A stretch of 64,000 nt of DNA from Parabacteroides sp. PM6-13 (GCF_029892605.1 NZ_JARXWF010000004.1:124001-188000); one strand, 5' to 3'. Shown: positions 6,364-15,070, counted from the stretch's first letter. The notes: generated by a model from the sequence alone, not told the origin. Numbers and translations: made by a program.

Positions 6364-7800
6364 ATGGCATTTACAAATAATGTGATGATTGTACGCCACG
6401 AGCTATTAGCACGGCTGGTTGAACTATGGAAAAACAATCTTTTATTGACGGGTATCGATCGTTTGCCAATCGAATTGACGCCTCGCCGCGCCAAGGTGCA
6501 GGGGCGTTGTTGTGTGCATAAGGAACGTGCCGTATGGAAATACAAGGCTCTCCCGCTTATGGGCTTCGACATGACCGATGAGGAGGATGAGTTGACACCG
6601 CTTTCGGAATATGCCAAGCGGGCTTTATTGCGGACGGAGAATAAGAAAGAGAATCTGTTGTGCGTGATTGATGAGGCCTGTTCGTCGTGTGTATCGGTCA
6701 ACTATGAGGTGACGAATCTCTGTCGAGGCTGTGTGGCGCGTAGTTGTTATTTTAACTGTCCGAAGGAGGCGATTCACTTCCAGAAAAACGGACAGGCGAA
6801 GATCGACCACGAGACCTGTATCAGCTGTGGCAAATGCCAGCAGAATTGTCCCTATCATGCCATTGTCTATATCCCGATCCCTTGCGAAGAGGTCTGCCCG
6901 GTGAAGGCGATCAGCAAAGACAAGTACGGGGTGGAGCATATCGATGAATCGAAATGTATCTATTGCGGCAAATGCATCAATGCCTGTCCTTTCGGGGCTA
7001 TCTTTGAGATCTCCCAGGTGTTCGACATACTCCAGAGCCTGCGTAACAAAGAGCAGATGGTTGCCATCGTGGCACCCGCCATCCTGGGGCAGTTCAGTGT
7101 GCCGGTCGAGAATGTGTACGGTGCCATACGCGCGTTGGGATTTGCCGATATCGTGGAGGTGGCGCAAGGGGCGATGGAGACCACCCGTCATGAGGCGGAA
7201 GAGTTTGCGGAGAAGATGAAAGAGGGGCAGCCCTTTATGACTACCAGCTGTTGTCCTTCCTATACCCAGTTGGCGGAGAAGCATATCCCGGACCTGAAGA
7301 AATATATTTCCGACACCCCTTCACCGATGTATTATACGGCGAAGATGGTGAAAGAGCAGTATCCCGACGCGAAGATTGTGTTTATCGGGCCGTGTGTCGC
7401 CAAGCGCAAAGAGGTGAAGATGAACAAAGATATCGATTATACTATGACCTTCGAGGAGGTCGCTTCGGTGTTGAAGGGTATGGATATCCGGGTGGAGGAG
7501 ACCGAAGGGCTTAGCCTGGTGTCGACTGCTTCCCGCGAGGCGTATGGCTTTGCCCAGTCGGGCGGGGTGATCAATGCCGTGAAGACCTACCTGCGCGATG
7601 AGAGTGTGAATGCCGTACAGATCGCTAACCTGACCAAAAAGAATGTGGCCCTGTTACGCGCTTATGCCAAAACGGGGAAAACACCGGCACAATTCATCGA
7701 GGTGATGGCTTGCGAAGGAGGCTGCGTGACCGGTCCTTGTACCTTTGCCGATAAGATGTCGGGACAAAAGCAACTGGTGAAAGAATTGACTCGATTCTAA
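6364..7800 (+). CDS. [FeFe] hydrogenase, group B type
   Basis: Cytoplasmic iron-sulfur hydrogenase, expected to evolve or oxidise H2 during fermentation. 478 residues. Cys-rich N-terminal part: SSCVSVNYEVTNLCRGC, then two 4Fe-4S motifs CISCGKCQQNC (about 153) and CIYCGKCINAC (about 198). The H-cluster domain has the three signatures TTSCCPSY (about 292), GPCVAKRKE (about 342) and MACEGGCVTGP (about 448). The short architecture without 2Fe-2S or NADH modules fits the group B1/B3 family. No hydEFG maturases, electron-transfer subunits or NuoEF-like genes are nearby, so the electron partner (probably ferredoxin) is inferred. MarC follows after 28 bp. Confidence 0.92.
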   Translation: MAFTNNVMIVRHELLARLVELWKNNLLLTGIDRLPIELTPRRAKVQGRCCVHKERAVWKYKALPLMGFDMTDEEDELTPLSEYAKRALLRTENKKENLLCVIDEACSSCVSVNYEVTNLCRGCVARSCYFNCPKEAIHFQKNGQAKIDHETCISCGKCQQNCPYHAIVYIPIPCEEVCPVKAISKDKYGVEHIDESKCIYCGKCINACPFGAIFEISQVFDILQSLRNKEQMVAIVAPAILGQFSVPVENVYGAIRALGFADIVEVAQGAMETTRHEAEEFAEKMKEGQPFMTTSCCPSYTQLAEKHIPDLKKYISDTPSPMYYTAKMVKEQYPDAKIVFIGPCVAKRKEVKMNKDIDYTMTFEEVASVLKGMDIRVEETEGLSLVSTASREAYGFAQSGGVINAVKTYLRDESVNAVQIANLTKKNVALLRAYAKTGKTPAQFIEVMACEGGCVTGPCTFADKMSGQKQLVKELTRF

Positions 7801-7828
7801 TAATTATAACTTATAAACGCCACCAAGT

Positions 7829-8473
7829 ATGGAAACAATTTTGCCTTATGCTCTTTTATGTTTCACCTCTTTCTTTACGTTGACCAATCCATTGGGCACC
7901 ATGCCTGTCTTCCTGACAATGACCAGCGGCATGGACGAGCAGGAGCGGCAGCGTATTGTGAAGCGGGCGACGATTGCCTCGTTTATCACCCTGATGGTTT
8001 TCACCTTCTCGGGACAGCTCTTGTTTAAGTTCTTTGGGATCTCTACCGACGGGTTCCGCATTGCCGGCGGGATTATCATTTTCGCGATCGGCTACGATAT
8101 GCTGCAGGCGAAGTATGCCAGCGCGAAGCTCAAGAAGGAGGAGATCAAGACCTATGTGAACGATATCTCCATTACGCCATTGGCTATTCCTATGATGTGC
8201 GGGCCGGGTGCGATTGCCCAGGGCATTATCCTGATGGAGGATGCTCATACCTATGCCATGAAAGGGACATTGATCGCGATGATTGCAGTGGTCTATTTCA
8301 TTACCTACCTGATACTACGTGCCTCGACACGCCTGGTGAAGGTATTGGGCGAGACGGGCAACAACGTGATGATGCGTCTGATGGGGTTGATCCTGATGGT
8401 GATTGCCGTGGAATGTTTCGTCGGAGGGGCGCGGCCTATCTTGATTGATATATTGCGGCAAGCAGCGAATTGA
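7829..8473 (+). CDS. MarC-family membrane protein
   Basis: Integral inner-membrane protein of 214 residues with about six hydrophobic helices. Characteristic segments are FTLTNPLGTMPVFLTMT near the N terminus, GGIIIFAIGYDML, and ITPLAIPMMCGPGAI in the middle. The family was once linked to multiple antibiotic resistance but its function remains unsettled. Probably co-transcribed with the hydrogenase. The last 38 bp overlap the end of the convergent M50 gene. Confidence 0.9.
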   Translation: METILPYALLCFTSFFTLTNPLGTMPVFLTMTSGMDEQERQRIVKRATIASFITLMVFTFSGQLLFKFFGISTDGFRIAGGIIIFAIGYDMLQAKYASAKLKKEEIKTYVNDISITPLAIPMMCGPGAIAQGIILMEDAHTYAMKGTLIAMIAVVYFITYLILRASTRLVKVLGETGNNVMMRLMGLILMVIAVECFVGGARPILIDILRQAAN

Positions 8474-9542
8474 CCAACTCTTTCTCCATAATGGTCTGAC
8501 CTTTCATGGGGAAGCTGTCAGCCACCGACAGGGCTTTCTCGCAGCAAGCGGCCGCTTCTTCTTTGTCTTCATGGAGATAATAGGCTACGTATGCTTTGAT
8601 ACGGTGGCCACTCATATCGTTCTCTTTCTCTAACCGCTGTTTCACCTGGTCGTAAAACGCTTGTGCCTTGTCTGTTTCTCCTAAGAGGCAATAGACACAG
8701 AGAAACTCCATCTTCATTGGAATGTCGACGGCCGAAGGGATGGTGTCGATATGTTTCTCCATCAACCGGCAGCAGTGTGTTACCTTCTCCAGATCTCCCC
8801 GGTCGAGGGCGTTGAACAGGTGGTAGATAATGCGGTAGATAAAGAACTGGTTGGGGTCGTTTTCCTCTTCCAATGGCTGGTTTAACAAAGCAATATCGCC
8901 GGGGCGCATGCCGACTACCATCTGTTGCATAACCCTGTTCAAGAAGGTCATGTCTTTGGCCAATTCTTCTTTGCGCAAGATGCTGAAGATGATCTTGCCA
9001 TCGGTAGGGTTGTTTTGTTCGATGCGTGGCCATAGATTCGTTGCCCCCAGAATAATAGAAACGAGGCCGAAGATCCATAAAGCCATCGTCAGGAGAGGGT
9101 GCCAGGCGGGAAACAGGCAGGCGAGGAGTATGGCTATCGCTCCGGTCAGTATATTGGTGGTCACCCCTCCCGCGTAATAGAGGATATGTCGGCTATCCCG
9201 CAGCTCTCCTTCGGGTGGTACCATCATGCAGAGGCCTGCATATCCGACCGCCTTCTCGAATGTAAATTTATATTTCCCGTTCTCATATTTGTAACAGAGC
9301 GGCCCGAATTTGAGCATTAATAGTCTGTATCCCGAGAGTTTTCCAAACAGGAAATGCCCGATCTCATGCAGTTGTATTGCCAGGATAAACGAGAGAAAGA
9401 CACAAGCGATCAATAGGAGAATGCCGATGGCGCCCATCTCTTTCATGTGTTTGGCTACATAGAGACCAAAAAGGGCGCCGATTCCCACACATATCAGGAA
9501 GAAAAGCGTGAGAGTCAGTATCCTGGAAGTTTTCTTTTTCAT
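8436..9542 (-). CDS. Membrane-embedded M50-type zinc peptidase with helical C-terminal domain
   Basis: Site-2-protease-like protein of 368 residues. Helices at about 8-30 and 40-58 lead into the zinc motif HEIGH (59-63). The second M50 motif is NLWPRIEQNNPTDG (169-182), giving the Asp ligand. After about residue 200 the protein is soluble and helical, with TPR-like character (IYHLFNALDRGDLEKVTHCCRLME, ACCEKALSVADSFP). That suggests a protein-binding arm rather than the PDZ domain of RseP. Its start overlaps the M64 stop by one base (TAATG), so the two are translationally coupled. Substrate unknown; a role in signalling or in handling the M64 protein is speculation. Confidence 0.85.
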   Translation of the reverse strand: MKKKTSRILTLTLFFLICVGIGALFGLYVAKHMKEMGAIGILLLIACVFLSFILAIQLHEIGHFLFGKLSGYRLLMLKFGPLCYKYENGKYKFTFEKAVGYAGLCMMVPPEGELRDSRHILYYAGGVTTNILTGAIAILLACLFPAWHPLLTMALWIFGLVSIILGATNLWPRIEQNNPTDGKIIFSILRKEELAKDMTFLNRVMQQMVVGMRPGDIALLNQPLEEENDPNQFFIYRIIYHLFNALDRGDLEKVTHCCRLMEKHIDTIPSAVDIPMKMEFLCVYCLLGETDKAQAFYDQVKQRLEKENDMSGHRIKAYVAYYLHEDKEEAAACCEKALSVADSFPMKGQTIMEKELVNSLLAAIYQSR

Positions 9543-10831
9543 TAGTAGTCGTTGTCGGTAAGGAATTGTATCATTCGCTCGATGGCCCGGCTACAGGCAG
9601 GGCAGAAGGGGGCATAATCACGCATCATGCAATGGTCTACCGGGCGATAGATGCCTTTTGCCAGGTAGCCTCCGCCTTCAAACACACCCAGGTTGTTGCG
9701 ATGGGCATCGTCGAGCGGTGTCGGAATCGGTGTGCCGGCCGGCAAGATGTTTTTCCATTTATGGTCGAAATCGACCAAGGTGGTGATATTAGGCTCCCAT
9801 GGCTCTATGTTCAGGGGATAGAAATCATCGCTATAGGCCACTTCCGACGAGAAATATTCGTCGGCCAGCCCGGCAAAGCTATGTCCGAACTCATGCACAA
9901 ACACGACAGAGGTACGCTCGTTGTCGGCTGTTCCCATGGCGTAGAAGTTATACATCCCGCCACCGCCGTAGGTATCGGTGTTGACCAAGATGAAGATGGC
10001 ATCGCAGGGAACGTTCCATACCGCGTCGCGAATCGGTTTCATATCCTGCGTGGTCAGGTAACGATCGACGCCGAAGGTGTAATAGCCGGAGTTGAGGGCG
10101 GTATTGCGAAACACCCCTTTGCCGCTGATATCCGTGCCGGCCTCTTCCGAAACCAGGTGAACACCCCATACATTAAAGGCATCCCGGTGTTTGTCGAACG
10201 GCGGAGTCTGAAACAACGACTCGGTAAAACGACGAGCATCGGCGGCAAACTTCTCCTGATCGGCAGCCGTATACCCTTCTGCCAAGAAGACCAGGTCGAT
10301 CTTTTCATGGGAGTCGCCGTTGCGTTGTATCTGGGTTATTCTGTTTTCATTGAGTGGGCTGCGGTCGATAAAGATACTGGTCGGATCCACTTCCAGGCGC
10401 ATTAGTGGGGAAAAGAGGCTGGTAGCCCGGTTGCGCGCGGTGATTTCAATGGTGACAGGCGCTTTGGGGTAGGGGATTTGTAATCCGTTGTTCCATGATT
10501 GTGTCTCTGTTTTGGCCTGTTCCGTTGTCAGCCACTCTTCGAAAAGGGTATTGAAGCCGCGGGAATAGATCAGGGTTTCGGTGGCTTTATCATATACATT
10601 GATGTAGTAGCCGCCATAGCCGAACTGGTCGATCAGGTTGGTTTTCGGGCCTGCCCAGATGGGTTCTTCGCGCAGCTGCTGCAGGGCGGCCGCCTGAAAC
10701 TCGCTATTGCCACTCAGGGCAAAGTCGATACGCAGGCTTTTGTCTTCAAAATATTTCTCGAAAGATGTTTGTGCCAATAGATTACAAAGGGAGGCGACGG
10801 TGCAGATTGCAATAAGGATAACTCTTTTCAT
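9542..10831 (-). CDS. Secreted M64 (IgA-peptidase-like) metallopeptidase
   Basis: Exported zinc peptidase of 429 residues with a Sec signal (MKRVILIAICTVASLCNLLAQ). An N-terminal all-beta domain (about 25-165) precedes the catalytic domain beginning KIDLVFLAEGYTAADQEKF. The active site HEFGHSFAGLADEY has zinc ligands His313 and His317, Glu314 as base, and a third-ligand candidate Asp324. The PF09471 family includes the Clostridium ramosum IgA protease, but Bacteroidales members are of unproven specificity. A cysteine-containing C-terminal block (CMMRDYAPFCPAC) is present. First gene of the M64-M50 operon. Confidence 0.9.
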   Translation of the reverse strand: MKRVILIAICTVASLCNLLAQTSFEKYFEDKSLRIDFALSGNSEFQAAALQQLREEPIWAGPKTNLIDQFGYGGYYINVYDKATETLIYSRGFNTLFEEWLTTEQAKTETQSWNNGLQIPYPKAPVTIEITARNRATSLFSPLMRLEVDPTSIFIDRSPLNENRITQIQRNGDSHEKIDLVFLAEGYTAADQEKFAADARRFTESLFQTPPFDKHRDAFNVWGVHLVSEEAGTDISGKGVFRNTALNSGYYTFGVDRYLTTQDMKPIRDAVWNVPCDAIFILVNTDTYGGGGMYNFYAMGTADNERTSVVFVHEFGHSFAGLADEYFSSEVAYSDDFYPLNIEPWEPNITTLVDFDHKWKNILPAGTPIPTPLDDAHRNNLGVFEGGGYLAKGIYRPVDHCMMRDYAPFCPACSRAIERMIQFLTDNDY

Positions 10832-10860
10832 GCGATTATTATTTGTGAATTGTGTAGCAG

Positions 10861-10868
10861 CAAAGATA
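10861..10868 (-). promoter_or_regulatory. -7 box for the M64-M50 operon
   Basis: Reads TATCTTTG on the minus strand, 30 bp before the M64 start. A TATG 20 bp further upstream is only a weak -33 candidate. Confidence 0.4.
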
Positions 10869-10925
10869 CATAAATCCTGTTATATTTGCATAATATAGGA
10901 TGCGTCTTAGCATAGCTCAAACAAG

Positions 10926-10957
10926 TTTGGCTCTGCGTTCGACTTTCACTATATTTG
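10926..10957 (+). promoter_or_regulatory. Promoter of the alpha/beta hydrolase gene
   Basis: TTTG (10926-10929), a 20-bp spacer, then TATATTTG (10950-10957): an excellent match to the Bacteroidetes -33/-7 consensus. It is divergent from the M64 promoter. Confidence 0.65.
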
Positions 10958-11011
10958 TCAAAACTATCGTTTAGAGTAAACCGCTTTTGAATCAATTTAA
11001 AATTATTTATT

Positions 11012-11989
11012 ATGAGAACAGTAAGTAAAGCATTGTGTATTGCTTTTGTTGTAATGGGAACCATGAACCTGCAAGCGCAGGGATTCCCTAATCCGCAGGA
11101 TATTCCTGCTGCCCAATCTATCTCTTCCAAAGTGATTCCCCTCGACCTTTCCGGCGAAGTGGATAAGAATCAAGAACCGACTGTAGAGGTGGAGGTCAAA
11201 AAAGATATTGTCTACGCGCATCGCGATGGGATGGATCTGCATCTGTATGTCTACGCTCCGAAGGGTGTGACTGCTCCGCTGCCCTGCATTGTGTATGTGC
11301 CGGGGTCAGCTTGGATGAAGCAGAATCTGGATATGGCAACGCCTAACCTTATACGGCTGGCTGCCCGGGGATATGTGGTGGCCAACGTGGAGTATCGCCC
11401 CTCGTCCGTCGGGAAATTCCCGGCACAGGTGCAAGATGCTAAAAGTGCTATTCGTTTTATGCGCAAAAACGCCGCTACCTATCAGGTGGATGTGGATAAT
11501 GTGTTTGGCTGGGGCGATTCTTCGGGAGGACATACATCGCTTTTCATGGGCTTTACACAGAATCATCCGGAGCTGGATACCGACCTTTACGGTGAATATT
11601 CAAACAAGGTGAATGCGGTTGTGAACTTCTTTGGTCCTTCTGAACTGGTCAGAATACCGGAGTTCCAAACGATGAAGTTCCCCGGCGCCTCACCCGAAGA
11701 ACAGCTTATTGGGGCGAATATTGCCGAAAATCAGGACCTGGCGCGTAAGGCAAGCCCGATCTATTATGCTACGCCCGACGATGCTCCTGTGTTTATGGCG
11801 CATGGCGACCGCGATACCCTCGTGCCTCTCCATCAAAGCGATTTAGTAGCTGAAGCATTGGATAAGGCGGGCATACCGTATGAATACTACTGTGTGCTTG
11901 GTGCAGGACATGGCGGCCGGGAGTTCTGGTCGGATGCCATGTTGGATAAGATAGAGGTGTTTCTGAAGAGGTATATGGTTGGGGAGTGA
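11012..11989 (+). CDS. Secreted alpha/beta hydrolase (esterase/lipase-like)
   Basis: 325 residues with a Sec signal ending LQAQG. The fold resembles BD-FAE/HSL-type esterases: an oxyanion strand PCIVYVPGSAW, the nucleophile elbow GWGDSSGGH with Ser170, an acid in MAHGDRDTLVP and the His in GAGHGG. Substrate cannot be read from the sequence; acetylated or feruloylated glycans are possible given the company it keeps. Monocistronic: it has its own promoter, and a hairpin-bearing repeat (E) follows directly. Confidence 0.85.
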   Translation: MRTVSKALCIAFVVMGTMNLQAQGFPNPQDIPAAQSISSKVIPLDLSGEVDKNQEPTVEVEVKKDIVYAHRDGMDLHLYVYAPKGVTAPLPCIVYVPGSAWMKQNLDMATPNLIRLAARGYVVANVEYRPSSVGKFPAQVQDAKSAIRFMRKNAATYQVDVDNVFGWGDSSGGHTSLFMGFTQNHPELDTDLYGEYSNKVNAVVNFFGPSELVRIPEFQTMKFPGASPEEQLIGANIAENQDLARKASPIYYATPDDAPVFMAHGDRDTLVPLHQSDLVAEALDKAGIPYEYYCVLGAGHGGREFWSDAMLDKIEVFLKRYMVGE

Positions 11990-12004
11990 AGAAAGGAGAA
12001 AGGG

Positions 12005-12151
12005 CGTCTTCAGGTTTTGTAAGATGTGAAGGCTCTTGTATCATAAGAATAGTATCAAAATTTCTCCTCCTTTGCTAAGGAGGAGAAATTTTGTCACTAC
12101 TTTTATACCACTTTTGAGATCTTAAAATCTTCACATTCCCTCCGATTTGAA
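12005..12151 (+). repeat. Palindromic repeat E
   Basis: The edge motif CTTCAGGTTTTGTAAGATGTG (first 20 bases 12008-12027) is followed by a strong 15-bp hairpin: CAAAATTTCTCCTCC (12056-12070) with GGAGGAGAAATTTTG (12079-12093). It closes with ATCTTCACATTCC and the linker CTCCGATTTGAAT. The hairpin could also end transcription of the hydrolase gene. The edges are shared with repeats A and B while the core is unrelated. Confidence 0.65.
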
Positions 12152-12165
12152 TATCCGTAATATGT

Positions 12166-12418
12166 GAAGATGGGCAAGGTGCACTGAAATGAGTTAAATC
12201 CCGCAGGGATTTCCTATTCGTAACCCTCGGTAAGAGGGCGAAGCGAACGACCGGGGGTATTCCGCTAATAATAACTAACGAACCCGGAATGGGTTCAACC
12301 CGCTTCGGGGTTGCTTGGAGAGTAGGTCTTGTCTATCTGCCTACCTACCACGGGTTTGCTTCGCTACACCCGCGGTTACGAATAGGAAATCCCTGCGGGA
12401 TTTATATGAAAATCTTCC
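12166..12418 (-). repeat. Palindromic repeat A, copy 2 (A2, inverted)
   Basis: Perfect 30-bp inverted ends at 12196-12225 and 12374-12403. The interior matches A1 when read on the minus strand. Its right flank (to about 12520) matches the left flank of A1 including the purine tract, so A1 and A2 form an inverted repeat of roughly 350 bp across 11 kb. Confidence 0.88.
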
Positions 12419-12560
12419 AATCTCCTTTCTCCCTTCTCCTTTCTCCTTTCTCCCCCACCCCTCACTAACCACTAATCACTAACCATTAATCCCTCTCCTT
12501 TCTCCTTTCTCCTTTCTCCCTTTCTCCTATCTCCCCTTTTCCCCTTTCCCCCTTCCATCC
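12419..12560. repeat. Homopyrimidine tract with CACTAACCACTAATC motifs
   Basis: Repeated TTTCTCC units, the inverted counterpart of 1000-1090, continuing as CCCCTTTTCCCC to about 12560. Mirror-symmetric polypyrimidine of this length could form triplex DNA. Nothing coding. Confidence 0.6.
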
Positions 12561-12651
12561 TTACCAAATCTAAAGAGACGCCCCCTACCCTGCTGTTTTC
12601 AAAAAAACTGTAACTTAAACCGCCATATTACTAACACATTGTTTTTATTTA

Positions 12652-12659
12652 TATCTTTG
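12652..12659 (+). promoter_or_regulatory. -7 box of the XRE-cupin/acyl-CoA synthetase pair
   Basis: TATCTTTG lies 33 bp before the ATG at 12693. A longer reading frame starting at 12639 would begin upstream of this box, which supports the later start. The -33 element is unclear. Confidence 0.45.
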
Positions 12660-12692
12660 CAGTTGCAATTTATTCATACAAATCCACAAAAC

Positions 12693-13247
12693 ATGAACGA
12701 ACAGATTAAACAGATAGCAGAACGTCTGACCGGGCTTCGAGAGGCATTGGAGCTGACGCCCGAAGAGATGGCAGATGCCGCGAATCTTTCTATTGAAGAA
12801 TATCTTCGCCTGGAAAGCGGATCGGTTGATATTTCCGTTAGTATACTGCATCAGATCTCACAGGCCTTTGGCGTTGAACTGACCACCCTGATGTTTGGCG
12901 ACGAACCTAAGATGAGCTCTTATTTCATTACCCGCCGGGGAAAAGGTATTGCGGTCGAAAGAACGAAGGCTTATAAATATCAGTCGTTGGCAGCCGGTTT
13001 TGCCGGACGCAAAGCGGATCCGTTTATGGTCACCGTGCATCCGAAACCCGAAGAGGAACCGATCTACCTGAACTCCCATCCTGGACAGGAATATAATATG
13101 ATTATCAACGGGCGCTTGCAATTGCAGATCGGAACGAAAACCCTGATCCTCGAAGCGGGCGATAGCATCTATTTCAATTCGGAACTGCCTCACGGCATGA
13201 AAGCATTGGATGGAACAGAGGTTAATTTTTTAGCAATAATACTTTAA
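12693..13247 (+). CDS. XRE-family regulator with C-terminal cupin
   Basis: 184 residues. An N-terminal helix-turn-helix (about 8-62: LTGLREALELTPEEMADAANL, SVSILHQISQAFGVELTTL) joins a cupin sensor domain (about 105-184) whose motif runs HPGQEYNMIINGRLQLQIG...LEAGDSIYFNSELPHGMKA. Such proteins usually sense a small carboxylic or amino acid through the cupin and control their neighbour. It precedes an AMP-forming acyl-CoA ligase by 86 bp on the same strand, so a role in short- or medium-chain acid activation is a fair guess. The start at 12693 was chosen from the -7 box position and family length. Confidence 0.9.
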   Translation: MNEQIKQIAERLTGLREALELTPEEMADAANLSIEEYLRLESGSVDISVSILHQISQAFGVELTTLMFGDEPKMSSYFITRRGKGIAVERTKAYKYQSLAAGFAGRKADPFMVTVHPKPEEEPIYLNSHPGQEYNMIINGRLQLQIGTKTLILEAGDSIYFNSELPHGMKALDGTEVNFLAIIL

Positions 13248-13333
13248 TATAGTTGATAATGGATAATTGATAGTTGATAATTATTTTGACACTCTTATCA
13301 ATGCTCCATTTTCAATTCTCAATTAAACAAATC

Positions 13334-14989
13334 ATGTTAGATAAGTTTTTAGCACAAGTAAAATATACGTCGCAGGAGGATTTTATTCAGAACTACAAAG
13401 TGAACATACCGGAGGATTTCAACTACGGCTATGATGTGGTCGACGCCTGGGCAGAAAAAGAACCGGAAAAGAGAGCGATCTGCTGGACCAATGACAAAAA
13501 AGAACATATCGATTTCACTTTTGCGGATATCAAACGGGAAAGCGATCGGACGGCCTCCTATTTCCAATCCCTCGGCATCGGCAAGGGAGATATGGTGATG
13601 CTGGTATTGAAACGTCGCTATGAGTTTTGGTTTTCCATCATTGCCTTGCATAAGTTGGGCGCGGTGGTTATCCCGGCTACGCATCTGTTGACCAAGAAGG
13701 ATTTTGTGTATCGCAACAATGCGGCGGATATCAAAATGATTGTCTGCGTAGGCGAAGAAAATGTGACCCGCCAGGTGCAAGAGGCCATGCCGGAATCGCC
13801 CAGCGTGAAACATATTGTATCTGTTGGCCCGCTCGTGCCCGAAGGGTTTGACAATTTCCATAAAGGGATTGAAGCGGCAGCTCCTTTTGTTCGTCCGGAA
13901 AAGGTGAACAAGAACGAAGATATCTCCATCATGTATTTCACCTCCGGCACAACCGGAAATCCGAAGATGGTGGCACACGACTTCACCTATCCGCTGGCAC
14001 ATATCTCAACCGGCAAATACTGGCACAACCTGCATGAAAAGAGCCTGCATCTGACCATTGCCGATACGGGATGGGGAAAAGCGGTTTGGGGAAAGCTCTA
14101 CGGACAATGGCTTTCGGGAGCTACCGTGTTTGTCTACGATCATGAGAAGTTCAATCCGGCCGATATGTTGCAGATGATTCAGGATTATGGCATCACGTCG
14201 CTTTGCGCTCCCCCTACGATCTTCCGTTTCCTGATCCGCGAGGATATCAGCCAATACGACCTCTCGTCGTTGGAATATTGTACGATTGCCGGTGAGGCGT
14301 TGAATCCCGCCGTGTTCGAATCGTTCAAGAAATTGACAGGCATCAAACTGATGGAGGGATTCGGGCAGACCGAAACGACCCTGACCGTTTGCACCTTCCC
14401 CTGGACAGAACCGAAACCCGGCTCTATGGGCAAGGCTAACCCGCAATACGATGTAGACCTGTTGCGTCCCGACGGCAGTCCGGCAGAGGATGGAGAGCAG
14501 GGCGAGATCGTTGTGCGCTATGCCGACCGCTGGCCATTGGGTTTGTTTAAAGAATATTACCGCGATCCGGAATTGACGGAGAACACCTGTTTTGACGGTA
14601 TTTATCACACGGGCGACGTGGCCTGGCGCGATGAAGACGGCTATTATTGGTTTGTTGGACGTACGGATGATGTGATCAAAAGCTCGGGTTACCGCATTGG
14701 CCCGTTCGAGGTGGAAAGTGCGTTGATGACGCATCCTGCCGTGGTGGAATGTGCTATCACCGGGGTGCCGGATGAGATTCGCGGACAAATCGTGAAAGCG
14801 ACCATTATCCTCGCCAAAGAATATAAAGACAAAGCAGGCGAAGAGCTAAAAAAAGAGCTTCAGAACCATGTCAAAAAAGTAACGGCTCCCTATAAATATC
14901 CCCGCGTGATCGAATTTGTGGACGAACTTCCGAAGACCATTAGCGGCAAGATACGAAGGGTAGAGATTAGAGATAAGGACAAGAAATAA
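13334..14989 (+). CDS. AMP-forming acyl-CoA synthetase (acetyl-/medium-chain-like)
   Basis: Adenylates a carboxylic acid and transfers it to CoA. 551 residues of the ANL superfamily: P-loop-like YFTSGTTGNPKM, the A5 motif EGFGQTETT, YHTGDVAWRDEDGYYWFVGRTDDVIKSSGYRIGP (hinge Asp and the GYRIGP motif), and the catalytic Lys in PKTISGKIRR near the C terminus. The closest general type is the ACSM/medium-chain group rather than Acs. Acid specificity is unknown. Follows the XRE-cupin gene, its likely regulator. ATG at 13334 taken over an upstream in-frame start because family members begin near MLDKFL. Confidence 0.9.
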   Translation: MLDKFLAQVKYTSQEDFIQNYKVNIPEDFNYGYDVVDAWAEKEPEKRAICWTNDKKEHIDFTFADIKRESDRTASYFQSLGIGKGDMVMLVLKRRYEFWFSIIALHKLGAVVIPATHLLTKKDFVYRNNAADIKMIVCVGEENVTRQVQEAMPESPSVKHIVSVGPLVPEGFDNFHKGIEAAAPFVRPEKVNKNEDISIMYFTSGTTGNPKMVAHDFTYPLAHISTGKYWHNLHEKSLHLTIADTGWGKAVWGKLYGQWLSGATVFVYDHEKFNPADMLQMIQDYGITSLCAPPTIFRFLIREDISQYDLSSLEYCTIAGEALNPAVFESFKKLTGIKLMEGFGQTETTLTVCTFPWTEPKPGSMGKANPQYDVDLLRPDGSPAEDGEQGEIVVRYADRWPLGLFKEYYRDPELTENTCFDGIYHTGDVAWRDEDGYYWFVGRTDDVIKSSGYRIGPFEVESALMTHPAVVECAITGVPDEIRGQIVKATIILAKEYKDKAGEELKKELQNHVKKVTAPYKYPRVIEFVDELPKTISGKIRRVEIRDKDKK

Positions 14990-15067
14990 TTATGAATTGT
15001 GAATTATGAATTATGAGAAGAGAATATCAAATCATAATTCAAAATTCATAATTCAAAATTCATAATT
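14990..15067. repeat. AT-rich inverted repeat of AATTATGAATT units
   Basis: TTATGAATTGTGAATTATGA on the left is answered by ATAATTCAAAATTCATAATT on the right. Similar arrays occur at 26982-27080 and 49215-49289, always between genes. It directly abuts the proB start. Confidence 0.65.
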
Positions 15068-15070
15068 GCT

